This document shows, one piece after another, positions 28,981 through 39,703 of a stretch of 55,005 bases of DNA. The notes under the pieces were generated by a model. That model did not search any database and had not been told where the DNA came from. It saw nothing but the letters and a program-made list of their open reading frames with translations. Every line of letters starts with the position of its first letter. The first letter of the stretch is position 1. A program made the position numbers and the translations under genes. This stretch comes from Bacteroidales bacterium (GTDB taxonomy: Bacteria; Bacteroidota; Bacteroidia; Bacteroidales; Paludibacteraceae), in the NCBI GenBank assembly GCA_012518275.1, contig JAAYSS010000001.1:1-55005 (forward strand), written 5' to 3'.

Positions 28981-30063
28981 TTAGTTTGACTTTTGAACTT
29001 GACGCTCCTCCGGTCTTGCCATACCTATAAATATTGCTGAGAGTATCGTAAACACATATGCCTGGATAAACGAAACTAACACATCAAGAAGAAGCATAAA
29101 AATGCCAAATGCAATAGAGATAACAGAAATTCCTAACGCTCCTCCGACTCCCATCATGATGTAAAATATAAATATCAAGCCCATCAATACCAGCACAATC
29201 ATGTGTCCTGCCAACATATTGGCAAAGAGACGAATAGTTAGTGCAAAAGGCTTAGTCAACATCCCGATAAACTCAATAAACTGCATCAGCGGGAAAAGGG
29301 GTGTTTTTAAAAACACAGGCACATCGGGCCAAAAAATCTCCTTCCAATATTCTTTTTTCCCAAAAACGTTGGTAATGATAAACGTTAACAATGCAAGTAT
29401 AAGGGTTACCGCAATGTTGCCGGTAACATTGGCTCCACCGGGGAACAAAGGAATTAATCCCAACAAATTATTCAAGAAAATAAAATAAAAAACCGTGAGC
29501 AGATAAGGTGCAAACTTCTGATAATCATTTGGGATATTTGGCTTTATAACGTCATTATAAACACTCATCGTAAGTTGCTCAATGGCGCCACCAAATCCTT
29601 TCATCGGACGAATCGGGTCTTTTTTGTACTGAGCGGCTATGCTAAGCATAATTATTATCAACGCAATGCTTGCAATAATAATAGATGCCGCATTTTTAGT
29701 AAAGGAAATATCCAGTTTCGGTCGCATTTCTTCACCGGCTTGATTTTTTGTTACTACTTTTCCCTTGTTTTTTCCTTCCTTAGACAAATAAAAACCGTTG
29801 TATTGTTGTCCATCCCGCAATTTTGAAGAAGAAAAGGCATGCCATCCATCTTCACCTTTCACAATTATAAGAAGCGGAATGGAAATGTTTTTTTTTCCGA
29901 TTGTCATAATATGCCATTCGTATGAGTCAAGCACATGCGTAAAAATCATCTCTTTAATATCAAATGACTTTTTTTCTTGCTCTTCTGCGCGTAACGCCCC
30001 CATGCTCATTGTGAAAATAAGCAGCAAGATAAGCGCAAAATAGGATCTATTTTTTAACGGCAT
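28981..30063 (-). CDS. atpB: F-type ATP synthase subunit a, with signal peptide and extra periplasmic domain
   Basis: A 360-residue stator subunit forming the proton half-channels. The C-terminal two thirds match subunit a, with the essential arginine in LTIRLFANMLAGH and several membrane helices. The first part is unusual compared with E. coli (271 residues): a cleavable-looking signal peptide (FALILLLIFTMSMGALRA) and about 100 periplasmic residues (FDIKEMIFTHVLDSYEWHIM to about 120) precede the first classic helix. This extension is, to my knowledge, a Bacteroidetes trait. It lies between the AtpI-like gene and atpE. Confidence 0.96.
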   Translation of the reverse strand: MPLKNRSYFALILLLIFTMSMGALRAEEQEKKSFDIKEMIFTHVLDSYEWHIMTIGKKNISIPLLIIVKGEDGWHAFSSSKLRDGQQYNGFYLSKEGKNKGKVVTKNQAGEEMRPKLDISFTKNAASIIIASIALIIIMLSIAAQYKKDPIRPMKGFGGAIEQLTMSVYNDVIKPNIPNDYQKFAPYLLTVFYFIFLNNLLGLIPLFPGGANVTGNIAVTLILALLTFIITNVFGKKEYWKEIFWPDVPVFLKTPLFPLMQFIEFIGMLTKPFALTIRLFANMLAGHMIVLVLMGLIFIFYIMMGVGGALGISVISIAFGIFMLLLDVLVSFIQAYVFTILSAIFIGMARPEERQVQKSN

Positions 30064-30075
30064 ATAGTACTTTTT

Positions 30076-30462
30076 TTAATAATCCTTTTTATTTAACATC
30101 AAGAGTACTTTTGTTTCAAAATAAGAAAACAGTAACGTAAACACGACAAACAACACTGCCAATGATAAAACATGAAGTCTGTCAATCAAAATATTAATGA
30201 TTAAAACGACCGCAATAAAGCTGATAAAAAACACCCTGATTCCGAGAATATTTCCGATAGAAATGTCTTTTCGCTCTGCGGAATACTTTTTTACAATCAA
30301 TCCCAACACCAATGTAAGCAGCAAAAAAAACATCGGCACAACCCAAAAATTGTCAGGCAAATGCTGAATTCCAATTAAATAAAAGATCAGATAAGCTAAC
30401 AGCGACACGGCTACAAATGCTCCGCCCATTATCCATATCAAACGTATTGCTTTATTCATCAA
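30076..30462 (-). CDS. AtpI-like ATP synthase-associated membrane protein
   Basis: A 128-residue protein with four hydrophobic helices (GGAFVAVSLLAYLIFYLIG, VVPMFFLLLTLVLGLIV, FFISFIAVVLIINILI, SLAVLFVVFTLLFSYF). The position between atpC and atpB and the topology resemble AtpI, which helps c-ring assembly, but sequence similarity is too weak to name it firmly. Its start overlaps the end of atpC by 11 bp, suggesting translational coupling. Confidence 0.7.
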   Translation of the reverse strand: MMNKAIRLIWIMGGAFVAVSLLAYLIFYLIGIQHLPDNFWVVPMFFLLLTLVLGLIVKKYSAERKDISIGNILGIRVFFISFIAVVLIINILIDRLHVLSLAVLFVVFTLLFSYFETKVLLMLNKKDY

Positions 30463-30697
30463 TCGATTCTACTGCTATTGAAATCAGATTATTACTCATT
30501 TCCAAAAATCCCCCACCCGACTGTATGTTTACATCATTTCCATCCACTCGATAGGTTATTATCCCCGCATCCAAGCTCGAAATAATCGGAGCATGATGTT
30601 CAAGAATAGTAAAACGCCCTTTTGTACCCGGAACTGTAACTAAACTTACCTCTCCCGAGAAAACTATTTGTTCAGGTGTTATAATTTCAAGTTTCAT
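30452..30697 (-). CDS. atpC: F-type ATP synthase subunit epsilon, short form
   Basis: An 81-residue protein containing only the N-terminal beta-sandwich (MKLEIITPEQIVFSGEVSLV, RFTILEHHAPIISSLDAGII, GGGFLEMSNN). The usual C-terminal helical hairpin of about 50 residues that inhibits ATP hydrolysis is missing. The frame ends naturally and overlaps the next gene, so this is not an artefact. It is cotranscribed, directly after atpD (6 bp). Confidence 0.95.
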   Translation of the reverse strand: MKLEIITPEQIVFSGEVSLVTVPGTKGRFTILEHHAPIISSLDAGIITYRVDGNDVNIQSGGGFLEMSNNLISIAVESIDE

Positions 30698-30703
30698 GAA
30701 AAT

Positions 30704-32233
<1,530 letters not shown>

Positions 32234-32264
32234 TCAGGTTTTATATTTTCTTACAAACAATTTA

Positions 32265-32272
32265 CAAAACTA
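32265..32272 (-). promoter_or_regulatory. ATP synthase operon promoter -7 box
   Basis: The minus strand reads TAGTTTTG from 32272 to 32265, matching TAnnTTTG, with a predicted leader of about 30 nt before atpD. No good -33 box is seen. Confidence 0.5.
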
Positions 32273-32329
32273 CAAAAAACCATTTATGAAAAAAACTTTA
32301 TACTCAAAAAAATGATAGTTTCTTAAATA

Positions 32330-32364
32330 AAAATGCTGCCCCTGACACGGAAGCAGCATTTTTT
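32330..32364 (-). terminator. nagB terminator
   Basis: A 10-bp stem (AAAATGCTGC 32330-32339 with GCAGCATTTT 32353-32362) closes a 13-nt loop just after the nagB stop. T-rich flanks occur on both strands, but only nagB runs into it. Confidence 0.85.
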
Positions 32365-32370
32365 CTATTG

Positions 32371-33180
32371 TCAAATCAAACTATTGGGATCAAGTCTGTC
32401 TTTTTCAATATCCAGGAAATATTTATACGTTCCCACTTTTAATTCGGCACAAGCATCATAATCGCAAACGATAATTCCCTTGGGGTGCATCTGCAAGGCA
32501 CTGATAGTCCACATGTGATTGATTGGTTCTTCCACAGCATGGCGCAATGCACGTGCTTTGCCATGACCGTTTACCAAAATTACCACTTCTTTGGCATCCA
32601 TCACAGTAGCTACACCCACCGTAAGAGCGGTTTTTGGCACTTTATTCACATCATTGTCGAAAAAGCGCGAATTGGCAATCATTGTATCAGTTGTCAATGT
32701 TTTTTGACGCGTGCGTGAACTTAAAGAAGATGCGGGCTCGTTGAAAGCGATGTGTCCATCAGGTCCTATGCCTCCTAGAAACAGGTCTATTCCACCAACT
32801 TCTCTCATTTTAGCCTCGTAAGCAGCACACTCGGCCTCCAAATCTTCTGCCACACCATTAAGTATATGAGCATTCTCAGGCTTGATGTCGATATGATTGA
32901 AAAAATTTGTCCACATAAATGTATAGTAGCTTTGTGGATGTTCTTTAGGCAAACCAACATATTCGTCCATATTAAAGGTAATTACGTTTTCAAACGAAAT
33001 AATGCCTTCTTTATTAAGTTTTATCAAATGTCTGTAAGTACCAAGTGGAGATGAACCGGTAGGAAGCCCAAGTACAAACGGATTTTCTTTTGTCGGATTA
33101 GCTGCAATAAGTTTAGATGCGATGTAATTAGCTGCCCATTCAGAGATATTCTGATAGTCGGGTTGAATGATAAGTCTCAT
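32371..33180 (-). CDS. nagB: glucosamine-6-phosphate deaminase
   Basis: A 269-residue enzyme converting glucosamine-6-phosphate to fructose-6-phosphate and ammonia. The family blocks are intact: [26 protein letters not shown] (catalytic Asp), [17 protein letters not shown], and SRTRQKTL with the [10 protein letters not shown] segment. The length is essentially identical to E. coli NagB (266). It is monocistronic with its own terminator. A TATTTTTG box at 33217-33210 (minus) is a likely promoter. Confidence 0.98.
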   Translation of the reverse strand: MRLIIQPDYQNISEWAANYIASKLIAANPTKENPFVLGLPTGSSPLGTYRHLIKLNKEGIISFENVITFNMDEYVGLPKEHPQSYYTFMWTNFFNHIDIKPENAHILNGVAEDLEAECAAYEAKMREVGGIDLFLGGIGPDGHIAFNEPASSLSSRTRQKTLTTDTMIANSRFFDNDVNKVPKTALTVGVATVMDAKEVVILVNGHGKARALRHAVEEPINHMWTISALQMHPKGIIVCDYDACAELKVGTYKYFLDIEKDRLDPNSLI

Positions 33181-33209
33181 AATTTTATTGTTTTTTAATT
33201 AATGAAATG

Positions 33210-33217
33210 CAAAAATA
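33210..33217 (-). promoter_or_regulatory. nagB promoter -7 box
   Basis: The minus strand reads TATTTTTG (33217 to 33210), about 30 nt upstream of the nagB start. Confidence 0.5.
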
Positions 33218-33449
33218 CTCATTCTTTTCATCATTTAAAAAATTATCAGTGGCAAATAATATTGAAATATTAAAAAAATACTAAAACAATCAAGAAATGA
33301 CAAATACAACTATTCTACATGGTATTTTGTCAATTTTTAGTAGCTTATAGAGTCGTTTTTTATTATGCTATTTTGTAGATTTTAAACTGAAAAGTGAAAA
33401 ATAATAAAAAATAAATCAAAAATATTAATGTTATATCAAAATATTAATA

Positions 33450-33457
33450 TATCTTTG
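33450..33457 (+). promoter_or_regulatory. promoter -7 box of the small lipoprotein gene
   Basis: TATCTTTG matches TAnnTTTG and predicts a leader of about 50 nt. The rest of the 335-bp divergent spacer with nagB is very A+T-rich and holds nothing else I can identify. Confidence 0.6.
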
Positions 33458-33515
33458 CACCGATTTTTGATTTGAATAAAATATAACATGTTAAATTTTT
33501 AAAGGATTTAAAAAA

Positions 33516-33707
33516 ATGAAGAAATTATTTGTATTATTCGCTGTAGCATCAATGTTTGTTGCTTGTAACAAGCCGGCTCAAACAGAAAATAATGAAGAAG
33601 CTGTTGTTGATAGTGTAGTTACAGAAGTAGTTGAAATAGACACAACGGAAGTAGCTGATTCAACTTTGAACGCTATTGCAGATTCAGCTGCCGTTGCAGT
33701 TGACTAA
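33516..33707 (+). CDS. small acidic lipoprotein
   Basis: A 63-residue lipoprotein with a type II signal peptide ending in the lipobox FVAC (Cys17). The mature part is only about 47 residues, almost entirely Val, Glu, Asp, Thr, Ala and Ser (EEAVVDSVVTEVVEIDTTEV), and probably extended or disordered. Its own promoter and a strong terminator mark it as a real monocistronic gene. An abundant envelope role, analogous to small structural lipoproteins, is plausible but unproven. Confidence 0.85.
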   Translation: MKKLFVLFAVASMFVACNKPAQTENNEEAVVDSVVTEVVEIDTTEVADSTLNAIADSAAVAVD

Positions 33708-33727
33708 TTAGTTTTTAAAATGTAGAT

Positions 33728-33759
33728 AAGGCTGTCTCACACAAAGACAGCCTTTTTTT
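33728..33759 (+). terminator. terminator of the small lipoprotein gene
   Basis: A 10-bp stem (AAGGCTGTCT 33728-33737 with AGACAGCCTT 33745-33754) and a T-run. Confidence 0.93.
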
Positions 33760-33835
33760 GTTCTTTTTTTAACCCATCAACTTTCAAATTGTCCTTTTAT
33801 TATTAAAAACTATACACAAAAACAATTTTTAAAAA

Positions 33836-33866
33836 TAAAAAATCCGCTAATGATGTTTAGCGGATT
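33836..33866 (-). terminator. mnmE terminator
   Basis: On the minus strand the stem AATCCGCTAA/TTAGCGGATT (33866-33857 with 33850-33841) is followed by T-rich sequence, 45 bp after the mnmE stop. Confidence 0.85.
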
Positions 33867-33911
33867 GTAATTAATTGTTGGCAACTACTTATAATGCTAA
33901 TAATTAACACT

Positions 33912-35336
33912 TTACTTCCCGATACAAAATTTCGAAAAGATATTCCCCAATATTTCGTCCGTTGTGATTTGTCCGGTAATTTCTCCAATATGGTAGATGC
34001 ATTCACGAATATCTTGGCTAAGGAAATCGCTTGAAATATGGGAATTTAGCCCTTGAATAACTCTCAAAATAGCATTATGAGTCTTTTTCAAAGCTTCGTA
34101 ATGACGAATATTGCTTACAATCACATCACCAGATTGAATGGATTTCACTTGAGATGCCATTACAAGCGCTTTTTTTAAGTTATCTGTATTGATTTTCTTT
34201 TTGGCTGAAATATAAACGCGCTCCCCTTCAAACTGCTCAAAAATTTCAGCAATCACCTCTTTTTCATCATCTGCTAATTTATCTATTTTGTTGAAAACAA
34301 GAATTATCTTTTTCCCTTCGGCACGCTTAGAAATTCGTTCGGTCAGCCATTCGATATGTTCGCTTACCTGCGTACAATCAATCAGCCAAAGCACAATATC
34401 TGATTGCTCAATCTTTTGATACGTGCGCTCAATTCCCATATTTTCCACCGTATCATCGGTATTTCGAATACCTGCAGTATCAATAAAGCGGAATGTGATT
34501 CCTTCAATGTCCACAGTTTCTTCAATCGCGTCGCGGGTAGTGCCGTGAATATCAGACACAATGGCTCTATCCTCGTTGAGCAACAAGTTAAGTAGTGTTG
34601 ATTTTCCAACATTTGTTTCACCTACTAGAGCAACCGGAATTCCATTTTTAAGTACATTTCCCACTCGAAATGAATCGGCAAGAGAAGATATTTTTTCTTC
34701 AATCTCCACAGCAAGATTACGAAGTTGCGAGCGATCTGCAAACTCCACATCCTCTTCTGAAAAATCAAGCTCCAATTCCACCAGTGATGTGAAATTAATA
34801 AGTCTCTCTCGAAGTTTATTTAATTCTACCGAAAAGCCACCTCGCATCTGGTTTAAAGCCATTTTATGGGTGGCCTCGGTGGTAGAAGCAATCAAATCAG
34901 CAACAGCTTCAGCTTGTGAAAGGTCAATTTTCCCATTGCGAAACGCACGCATGGTAAATTCACCCGGCTTGGCTAATGATGCACCATTGCTGATTAGTAG
35001 TTCTAAAATACGCTTCTGAATATAAAGTGACCCATGACAAGAAAATTCTACAACTTCTTCTCCTGTAAAAGAATTTGGAGCACGAAAAACTATTGCCAGC
35101 ACTTCATCCACCACATCGCCGTTTCCACTCAAAATATTACCGAAATGCACGGTGTAACCGGCTTTATCACTCAGTTTTTCTTTAGAATTTTTGAATTCAA
35201 AAATTTTGTCTGAAATACTGCAAGCTTCACTTCCGGATACTCGAATAACAGCAATTCCGCCTGCGCCAGGCGGTGTAGAAATGGCGCAGATGGTCGGCAT
35301 CGTGCCGTTTATAGTTGATTGATTAGTTTCTTTCAT
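33912..35336 (-). CDS. mnmE: tRNA uridine-5-carboxymethylaminomethyl modification GTPase MnmE
   Basis: A 474-residue GTPase which, with MnmG, modifies U34 of tRNAs using a formyl-folate donor. The N-terminal folate-binding domain (TICAISTPPGAGGIAVIRVS) is followed by the inserted G domain with G1 GETNVGKSTLLN, G2 GTTRD, G3 DTAGI, G4 NKID, and the C-terminal helical domain ending CIGK, which includes the essential cysteine. The length is normal. It is separated from the phosphorylase gene by 56 bp on the same strand. Confidence 0.98.
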   Translation of the reverse strand: MKETNQSTINGTMPTICAISTPPGAGGIAVIRVSGSEACSISDKIFEFKNSKEKLSDKAGYTVHFGNILSGNGDVVDEVLAIVFRAPNSFTGEEVVEFSCHGSLYIQKRILELLISNGASLAKPGEFTMRAFRNGKIDLSQAEAVADLIASTTEATHKMALNQMRGGFSVELNKLRERLINFTSLVELELDFSEEDVEFADRSQLRNLAVEIEEKISSLADSFRVGNVLKNGIPVALVGETNVGKSTLLNLLLNEDRAIVSDIHGTTRDAIEETVDIEGITFRFIDTAGIRNTDDTVENMGIERTYQKIEQSDIVLWLIDCTQVSEHIEWLTERISKRAEGKKIILVFNKIDKLADDEKEVIAEIFEQFEGERVYISAKKKINTDNLKKALVMASQVKSIQSGDVIVSNIRHYEALKKTHNAILRVIQGLNSHISSDFLSQDIRECIYHIGEITGQITTDEILGNIFSKFCIGK

Positions 35337-35392
35337 AGTATTCGTTTATGATGTATTTTCTTGAAGATTTATTTTCGGCGTATAGCAATTGA

Positions 35393-36262
35393 TTAAATTC
35401 TATCTAACACCATTTGAATCAATCTTTTAATGTGTGGATTGTAATCTGTGTTGGCATCTTCTACACGACGATTGGCAATGACACAGCACACGGTCAGAGC
35501 GCGGTGTCCCATCAAGCGTGCAAGCCCCGCAATAGCTGCACCTTCCATCTCGTAATTGGTGATTTTGTAATTTTTATACCTAAACTTTTCGATTCGGTTG
35601 TTCAATTCAGGTTCAGCTAAACCAACCCGCAACACTCTCCCCTGCGGACCATAAAACCCATTAGCAGAAATAGTTACACCTTTTAGCATATCATCTCGAC
35701 CAATTTGATTTATCAATTCAGCATCAGCATCAACCACGTACGGTGCACAAAACTGTGGATTCCATTGCAGTTGTTTTTTTAGCTCTTTTTCAAACTCCAA
35801 GTCACAAACAGTGTCTCGACCTGCGTAAAAATTCAACATTCCGTCAAATCCAATCGATTTTTCGGAAATCAAAAAACTTCCCAGCGGAATTTCAGGTTGC
35901 ATGCCGCCGGTTGTACCGATACGGATCAGATTTAGCTGCCGAAACTCCTTTTTTTCAGTGCGAGTTTTTAAATCGATATTTGCGAGCGCATCCAGCTCAT
36001 TTACAACAATATCAATATTATCTGTACCGATGCCGGTCGATAAAACGGTGATTCGCTTTCCTTTGTACGTACCTGTAATCGTGTTAAACTCGCGGTTTGA
36101 CACGGAAAATTCTTGATTGTCAAAATAGGAAGCAACAAGCGCCACGCGCCCCGGATCACCTACGAGAATCACGTTGTCTGCCAATTGTTCTGGTTTCAAA
36201 TGAAGGTGGAATATACTGCCGTCTTCATTGATAATTAATTCGGATGGGGGAAAATGTTTCAT
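35393..36262 (-). CDS. nucleoside phosphorylase (uridine phosphorylase-like)
   Basis: A 289-residue member of the PNP/UDP phosphorylase family I, splitting nucleosides with phosphate. Visible motifs are the phosphate loop VILVGDPGRVALVASYF, GIGTDNIDIVVNEL, the family signature RIGTTGGMQPEIPLGSFLIS and the nucleoside-binding NYEMEGAAIAGLARLMG. The Met-Glu-Gly ribose-binding triad is intact. The exact base preference cannot be fixed from sequence, though uridine phosphorylase is most likely. Confidence 0.92.
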   Translation of the reverse strand: MKHFPPSELIINEDGSIFHLHLKPEQLADNVILVGDPGRVALVASYFDNQEFSVSNREFNTITGTYKGKRITVLSTGIGTDNIDIVVNELDALANIDLKTRTEKKEFRQLNLIRIGTTGGMQPEIPLGSFLISEKSIGFDGMLNFYAGRDTVCDLEFEKELKKQLQWNPQFCAPYVVDADAELINQIGRDDMLKGVTISANGFYGPQGRVLRVGLAEPELNNRIEKFRYKNYKITNYEMEGAAIAGLARLMGHRALTVCCVIANRRVEDANTDYNPHIKRLIQMVLDRI

Positions 36263-36344
36263 AATATTACTTTTTTAGAACTACAAATATAATGAAAAAT
36301 TTGAATACTTTGATTAATTCTCAAATCACCATCGCCATAATTGA

Positions 36345-36384
36345 CAAAAAAAGCGGAACATCACTTTCGCAAGTTGTGTCCCGC
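36345..36384 (-). terminator. terminator of the OmpH-like operon
   Basis: On the minus strand GCGGGACA (36384-36377) pairs with TGTTCCGC (36360-36353), with further pairing inside, and is followed by a run of seven Ts. Confidence 0.85.
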
Positions 36385-36412
36385 CAATATCACAATGATT
36401 TTGAATTGAATG

Positions 36413-37015
36413 TTACTTTGCACGTGCGTTCAATTTCACAATTACATCGTCCGTAATATCATACGTTTGTTTAGAAAAAAGTATGTTATCGTTTGCAGTG
36501 TTGCTGATAATAAGTTCGTATTTCCCATCTTTATTGTATTCTTTAAAGAATGCATTGATAGTATCTCTGAGTTGGCGGGTCATTTTATCTTGCTGCTCCA
36601 TCAGCTGCTGGGTCAGATTTCCTTCCAGTTTCTGCAAGTCCTGCTGCTTTTTCAAAATGCTTTTATGAGCATCTTCCGCTCTCTCACGACTTAGAAAAGC
36701 ATTATTTTCCAATTTGCGATTAAATTCATCCATCTCTTTCTGAAGCTGACGTGCTTTTTGGTTTAAAGTAGCCCGTGAGCTTTCTTGTTTGCCAATTAAA
36801 ACTTCGTTAGCATTTTTTGCAAATGTGTAGTTTAAAAGTAGCGAGTCGATGTTTACATAAGCAATCGGCAATTGAACTACGGCAGTCGAGTCTTCCTGTT
36901 GGATATTTTCGTTAGCATTTTTTTTCGATTTTAAACCAAAAAATAGGATAAAAAGGATAATAACTGCTATCAGCAACACACCATTAAGTACCAGCGAGAG
37001 ATTTTTTGCATTCAT
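36413..37015 (-). CDS. OmpH/Skp-family coiled-coil protein with N-terminal membrane anchor
   Basis: A 200-residue protein. An uncleaved-looking N-terminal membrane helix (about 8-28, LVLNGVLLIAVIILFILFFG) is followed by an OmpH-type domain: IAYVNIDSLLLNYTFAKNAN, then a long coiled coil (about 75-160) and the C-terminal strand YELIISNTANDNILFSKQ. Skp-type proteins chaperone outer-membrane proteins in the periplasm. Here the chaperone would be tethered to the inner membrane. It follows a small membrane protein gene by 6 bp, so they form an operon. Confidence 0.9.
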   Translation of the reverse strand: MNAKNLSLVLNGVLLIAVIILFILFFGLKSKKNANENIQQEDSTAVVQLPIAYVNIDSLLLNYTFAKNANEVLIGKQESSRATLNQKARQLQKEMDEFNRKLENNAFLSRERAEDAHKSILKKQQDLQKLEGNLTQQLMEQQDKMTRQLRDTINAFFKEYNKDGKYELIISNTANDNILFSKQTYDITDDVIVKLNARAK

Positions 37016-37021
37016 AAAAAT

Positions 37022-37261
37022 TTATTTTTCGTCTATTTCTTTTATTATTTTTGAAAGTTCAAATTTGCTTGTTGTTTTTTGCGCTTCTGCATCTTGAGTT
37101 GTGGCGCACGAAATACCTTGGTCACGAAGTGCTTTGCTGCTACCAATGTGAATATTAGGAAATTTCCCATCCTTGAATAGCCAAACCTTGAAACCGAGTA
37201 AGAAAACAGCTATAAGAACAATAACCGTTACCACTAAAAATGTCAGAATAAAAGTTTTCAT
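37022..37261 (-). CDS. small conserved membrane protein
   Basis: I place the start at the ATG at 37261 (MKTFILTFLVVTVIVLIAVF), giving 79 residues. An ATG 18 bp upstream is less likely. One membrane helix (about 3-24) is followed by the conserved block GKFPNIHIGSSKALRDQGIS, C, then QDAEAQK, which I recall from short Bacteroidales proteins of unknown function. It is the first gene of the operon with the OmpH-like protein, 6 bp apart. Confidence 0.8.
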   Translation of the reverse strand: MKTFILTFLVVTVIVLIAVFLLGFKVWLFKDGKFPNIHIGSSKALRDQGISCATTQDAEAQKTTSKFELSKIIKEIDEK

Positions 37262-37409
37262 ATCAATGTAAAACAACATGCAAAGATAATCGTTTTGAGA
37301 TGGATAAGGTATGATTATCTCCTTTTTTTAGAAAAAAGAATGTTTGTCTTTGGTTTTTTAACTTTTATTTGATAAACTTCGGCTATCTTTTATCAGCGAT
37401 TAGAGCACA

Positions 37410-38936
37410 CTATTTCTTTCCGAAAAATGTTCCTAAAATCGTCCTTGAAATGGTTCTTCCCAACTGATTGCTAATATTTCGAGTTACGGATTTTCCCACA
37501 CCTTTCAGCAGCCCGCCGAACACATCATCTTTTTTTGCGGCACGTTTCTGCTTTTCGGCTTCACGCATCGCTTTTTCATCTTTTCGTCGTTGAATTTCCA
37601 TTTGTTTCTGCTGCTCGAGTTGCTGTTTCTGCAAATCGTCAGCTTCCATCTTTTCGGAAATTATTTCAAATGCCGAAATCCGATCGATCTCCTTTTCATA
37701 GATGCCGTAAAGCAACGACGATTGGATAGTGTGCATCCTTTCCTGCGGTGTAACAGGTCCAATTTGTCCTTCGGGCGGCAGTATAAATGCACGTTCCACA
37801 GGACTTGGGGCACCTTTTTCATCCAAGAATGAAACCAAAGCTTCACCGGTTCCAAGTTCAGTGATAGCCGTTTCAGTATCAAATTTTGGGTTTGGTCGGA
37901 ATGTTTTCGCCGCCACTTTCACCGCTTTTTGGTCGTTTGGCGTGTAAGCACGAAGCGCGTGCTGTATTCGGTTGCCGAGCTGCCCGAGAATTGTTTCGGG
38001 TATATCGATTGGATTTTGACTGATAAAATACACCCCAATGCCTTTCGATCGAATTAAACGGATAATTTGTTCCACTTTTTCAAGCAGAGATTTCGGCATG
38101 TCGTTAAATAACATATGTGCTTCATCGAAGAAAAACACCAGTTTCGGCTTTTCCAAATCACCCACTTCGGGCATATTTTCAAATAAATCAGACAAGAGCC
38201 ATAGCAAAAATGTGGTGTAAATTCTTGGAGAATTCATCAACTTATCGGCTGCTAAGATATTAACAATGCCTTTGCCGCGATTGTCTGTTTTGATTAAATC
38301 GGTGATATTTATTTCCGGCTCGCCAAAAAACACGTTACCCCCTTCGCTTTCCAGCCGTGCAAGATTTCGCTGAATGGCGCCAATGCTTTGAGTGGAGATA
38401 TTTCCATACTTGGTAGTAAATTGTGAACGGTTATCACCCACGTACTGAAGCATTTTCTGCAAATCTTTCAAGTCAATCAAAAGTAAGCCGTTGTCATCGG
38501 CAATTTTGAAAACCACATTAAGAACGGCACCTTGTGTTTCATTTAGCATTAATAAGCGTTCAAGAAGGAGCGGTCCAAGCCCCGAAATCGTAGCACGAAC
38601 CGGATGTCCCTGCTCTCCAAAAACATCCCAAAATTGCACCGGACTTGTATCATATTCAAAGCCTTTATCGGCTAATTTGAATTGCGCAACGCGCTTTGTT
38701 ACGCTTTCTTTATTACCACCTGCTTTAGCTATGCCGGAGAGGTCGCCCTTCATATCGGCAGCAAAAACAGGAACGCCCATATTGCTGAACGTTTCGGCAA
38801 GCACTTGAAGACTAACGGTTTTTCCGGTTCCGGTAGCGCCGGTGATGAGTCCATGACGGTTTGCCATTTTAGGAAGCATGCAGATTTCCTTTTCATCATT
38901 GATGGCAATAAACGCGCGGTATTGATTGTCAAACAT
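37410..38936 (-). CDS. HerA-like/DUF853 (YjgR-type) ATPase
   Basis: A 508-residue P-loop ATPase of the FtsK-HerA superfamily. Walker A is GATGTGKT (33-40), Walker [11 protein letters not shown] near residue 270, sensor [11 protein letters not shown] and an arginine-containing [13 protein letters not shown] region follow. The C-terminus (about 420-508) is a basic Lys/Gln-rich coiled segment. DUF853 proteins are poorly characterised. Relatives act in DNA translocation or secretion. The nucleases NurA/SbcC are not adjacent. It is apparently monocistronic. Confidence 0.92.
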   Translation of the reverse strand: MFDNQYRAFIAINDEKEICMLPKMANRHGLITGATGTGKTVSLQVLAETFSNMGVPVFAADMKGDLSGIAKAGGNKESVTKRVAQFKLADKGFEYDTSPVQFWDVFGEQGHPVRATISGLGPLLLERLLMLNETQGAVLNVVFKIADDNGLLLIDLKDLQKMLQYVGDNRSQFTTKYGNISTQSIGAIQRNLARLESEGGNVFFGEPEINITDLIKTDNRGKGIVNILAADKLMNSPRIYTTFLLWLLSDLFENMPEVGDLEKPKLVFFFDEAHMLFNDMPKSLLEKVEQIIRLIRSKGIGVYFISQNPIDIPETILGQLGNRIQHALRAYTPNDQKAVKVAAKTFRPNPKFDTETAITELGTGEALVSFLDEKGAPSPVERAFILPPEGQIGPVTPQERMHTIQSSLLYGIYEKEIDRISAFEIISEKMEADDLQKQQLEQQKQMEIQRRKDEKAMREAEKQKRAAKKDDVFGGLLKGVGKSVTRNISNQLGRTISRTILGTFFGKK

Positions 38937-39030
38937 AGCAATAATTATTTTCTATTCGTAAGGTCTATTGATTATTCTTCTGCAAATTTACCATTTTTTT
39001 AATGTTAAACAATTATTGAGTGAAAAATAT

Positions 39031-39038
39031 TATTTTTG
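39031..39038 (+). promoter_or_regulatory. promoter -7 box abutting the glycosylase start codon
   Basis: TATTTTTG lies only 3 bp before the ATG at 39042. If used, the transcript would start at or next to the initiation codon and be leaderless. No clear -33 box was found. Confidence 0.45.
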
Positions 39039-39041
39039 CAA

Positions 39042-39551
39042 ATGATGAAAAAGTTAGAAAAGCATTTTTACGCACAAAACGCTGTTGATTTAGCAGTCAA
39101 TTTATTAGGTAAAACTTTGGTGCGGGTTTTTGAAGATGGCAGGAAAATGCATTACAAAATTACCGCTACCGAAGCTTATTGCGGTAGCGAAGATAAAGCC
39201 TGCCACGCCAGCAAGGGACGCACAGCGCGTACGGAAGTTATGTTTCACGAAGGCGGAAAGATATACGTATATTTAATTTATGGAATTCACTGGCTATTCA
39301 ATGTTGTTGCCGGGGAAGAAAATAATCCGCAGGCCGTGTTGATTTGTGGTATTGACAACATTAAAGGCTCTGGCAGAGTGGGACGCGAACTAAAAATCGA
39401 AAAATCCTTTTATGGTGATGATTTGACTACTTCGGAACGGATTTGGATTGAAGAGAGTTTGGATAAACCAACTTATGTCGCAACAACGAGAGTTGGAATC
39501 GATTATGCGGGAAAATGGAAAGACAAATTGTGGAGATTTGAGACAAGATAG
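39042..39551 (+). CDS. DNA-3-methyladenine glycosylase (AAG/MPG family)
   Basis: A protein of about 169 residues of the alkyladenine glycosylase fold, removing alkylated and deaminated purines. The catalytic Glu and surroundings are in the ATEAYCGSEDKACHASKGRT block, the DNA-intercalating segment is IYVYLIYGIHWLFNVV, and the C-terminal part TRVGIDYAGKWKDKLWRF is complete. It is shorter than the common 190-210 residues, with loss mainly between about residues 105 and 135. Two adjacent ATGs (39042, 39045) are possible starts. A TTG at 39036 is rejected because it lies in the promoter box. Confidence 0.93.
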   Translation: MMKKLEKHFYAQNAVDLAVNLLGKTLVRVFEDGRKMHYKITATEAYCGSEDKACHASKGRTARTEVMFHEGGKIYVYLIYGIHWLFNVVAGEENNPQAVLICGIDNIKGSGRVGRELKIEKSFYGDDLTTSERIWIEESLDKPTYVATTRVGIDYAGKWKDKLWRFETR

Positions 39552-39626
39552 TGTTGCTATCATCAATATATATTCAACCTTCACTTCTATTTAAAAAAAT
39601 ATTTCTAAAATATTTAGACTAAATGT

Positions 39627-39658
39627 TTTGTCAGTTTAAAAAATATGCCGTATATTTG
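39627..39658 (+). promoter_or_regulatory. tRNA-Glu/rpsT promoter
   Basis: TTTG (39627-39630), a 20-bp spacer and TATATTTG (39651-39658) give a perfect Bacteroidetes promoter, 45 bp upstream of the tRNA. Confidence 0.85.
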
Positions 39659-39703
39659 CACCCGCAATTGAAAAAGGAGAATATCTGATTCTCAATTTCA
39701 AAG

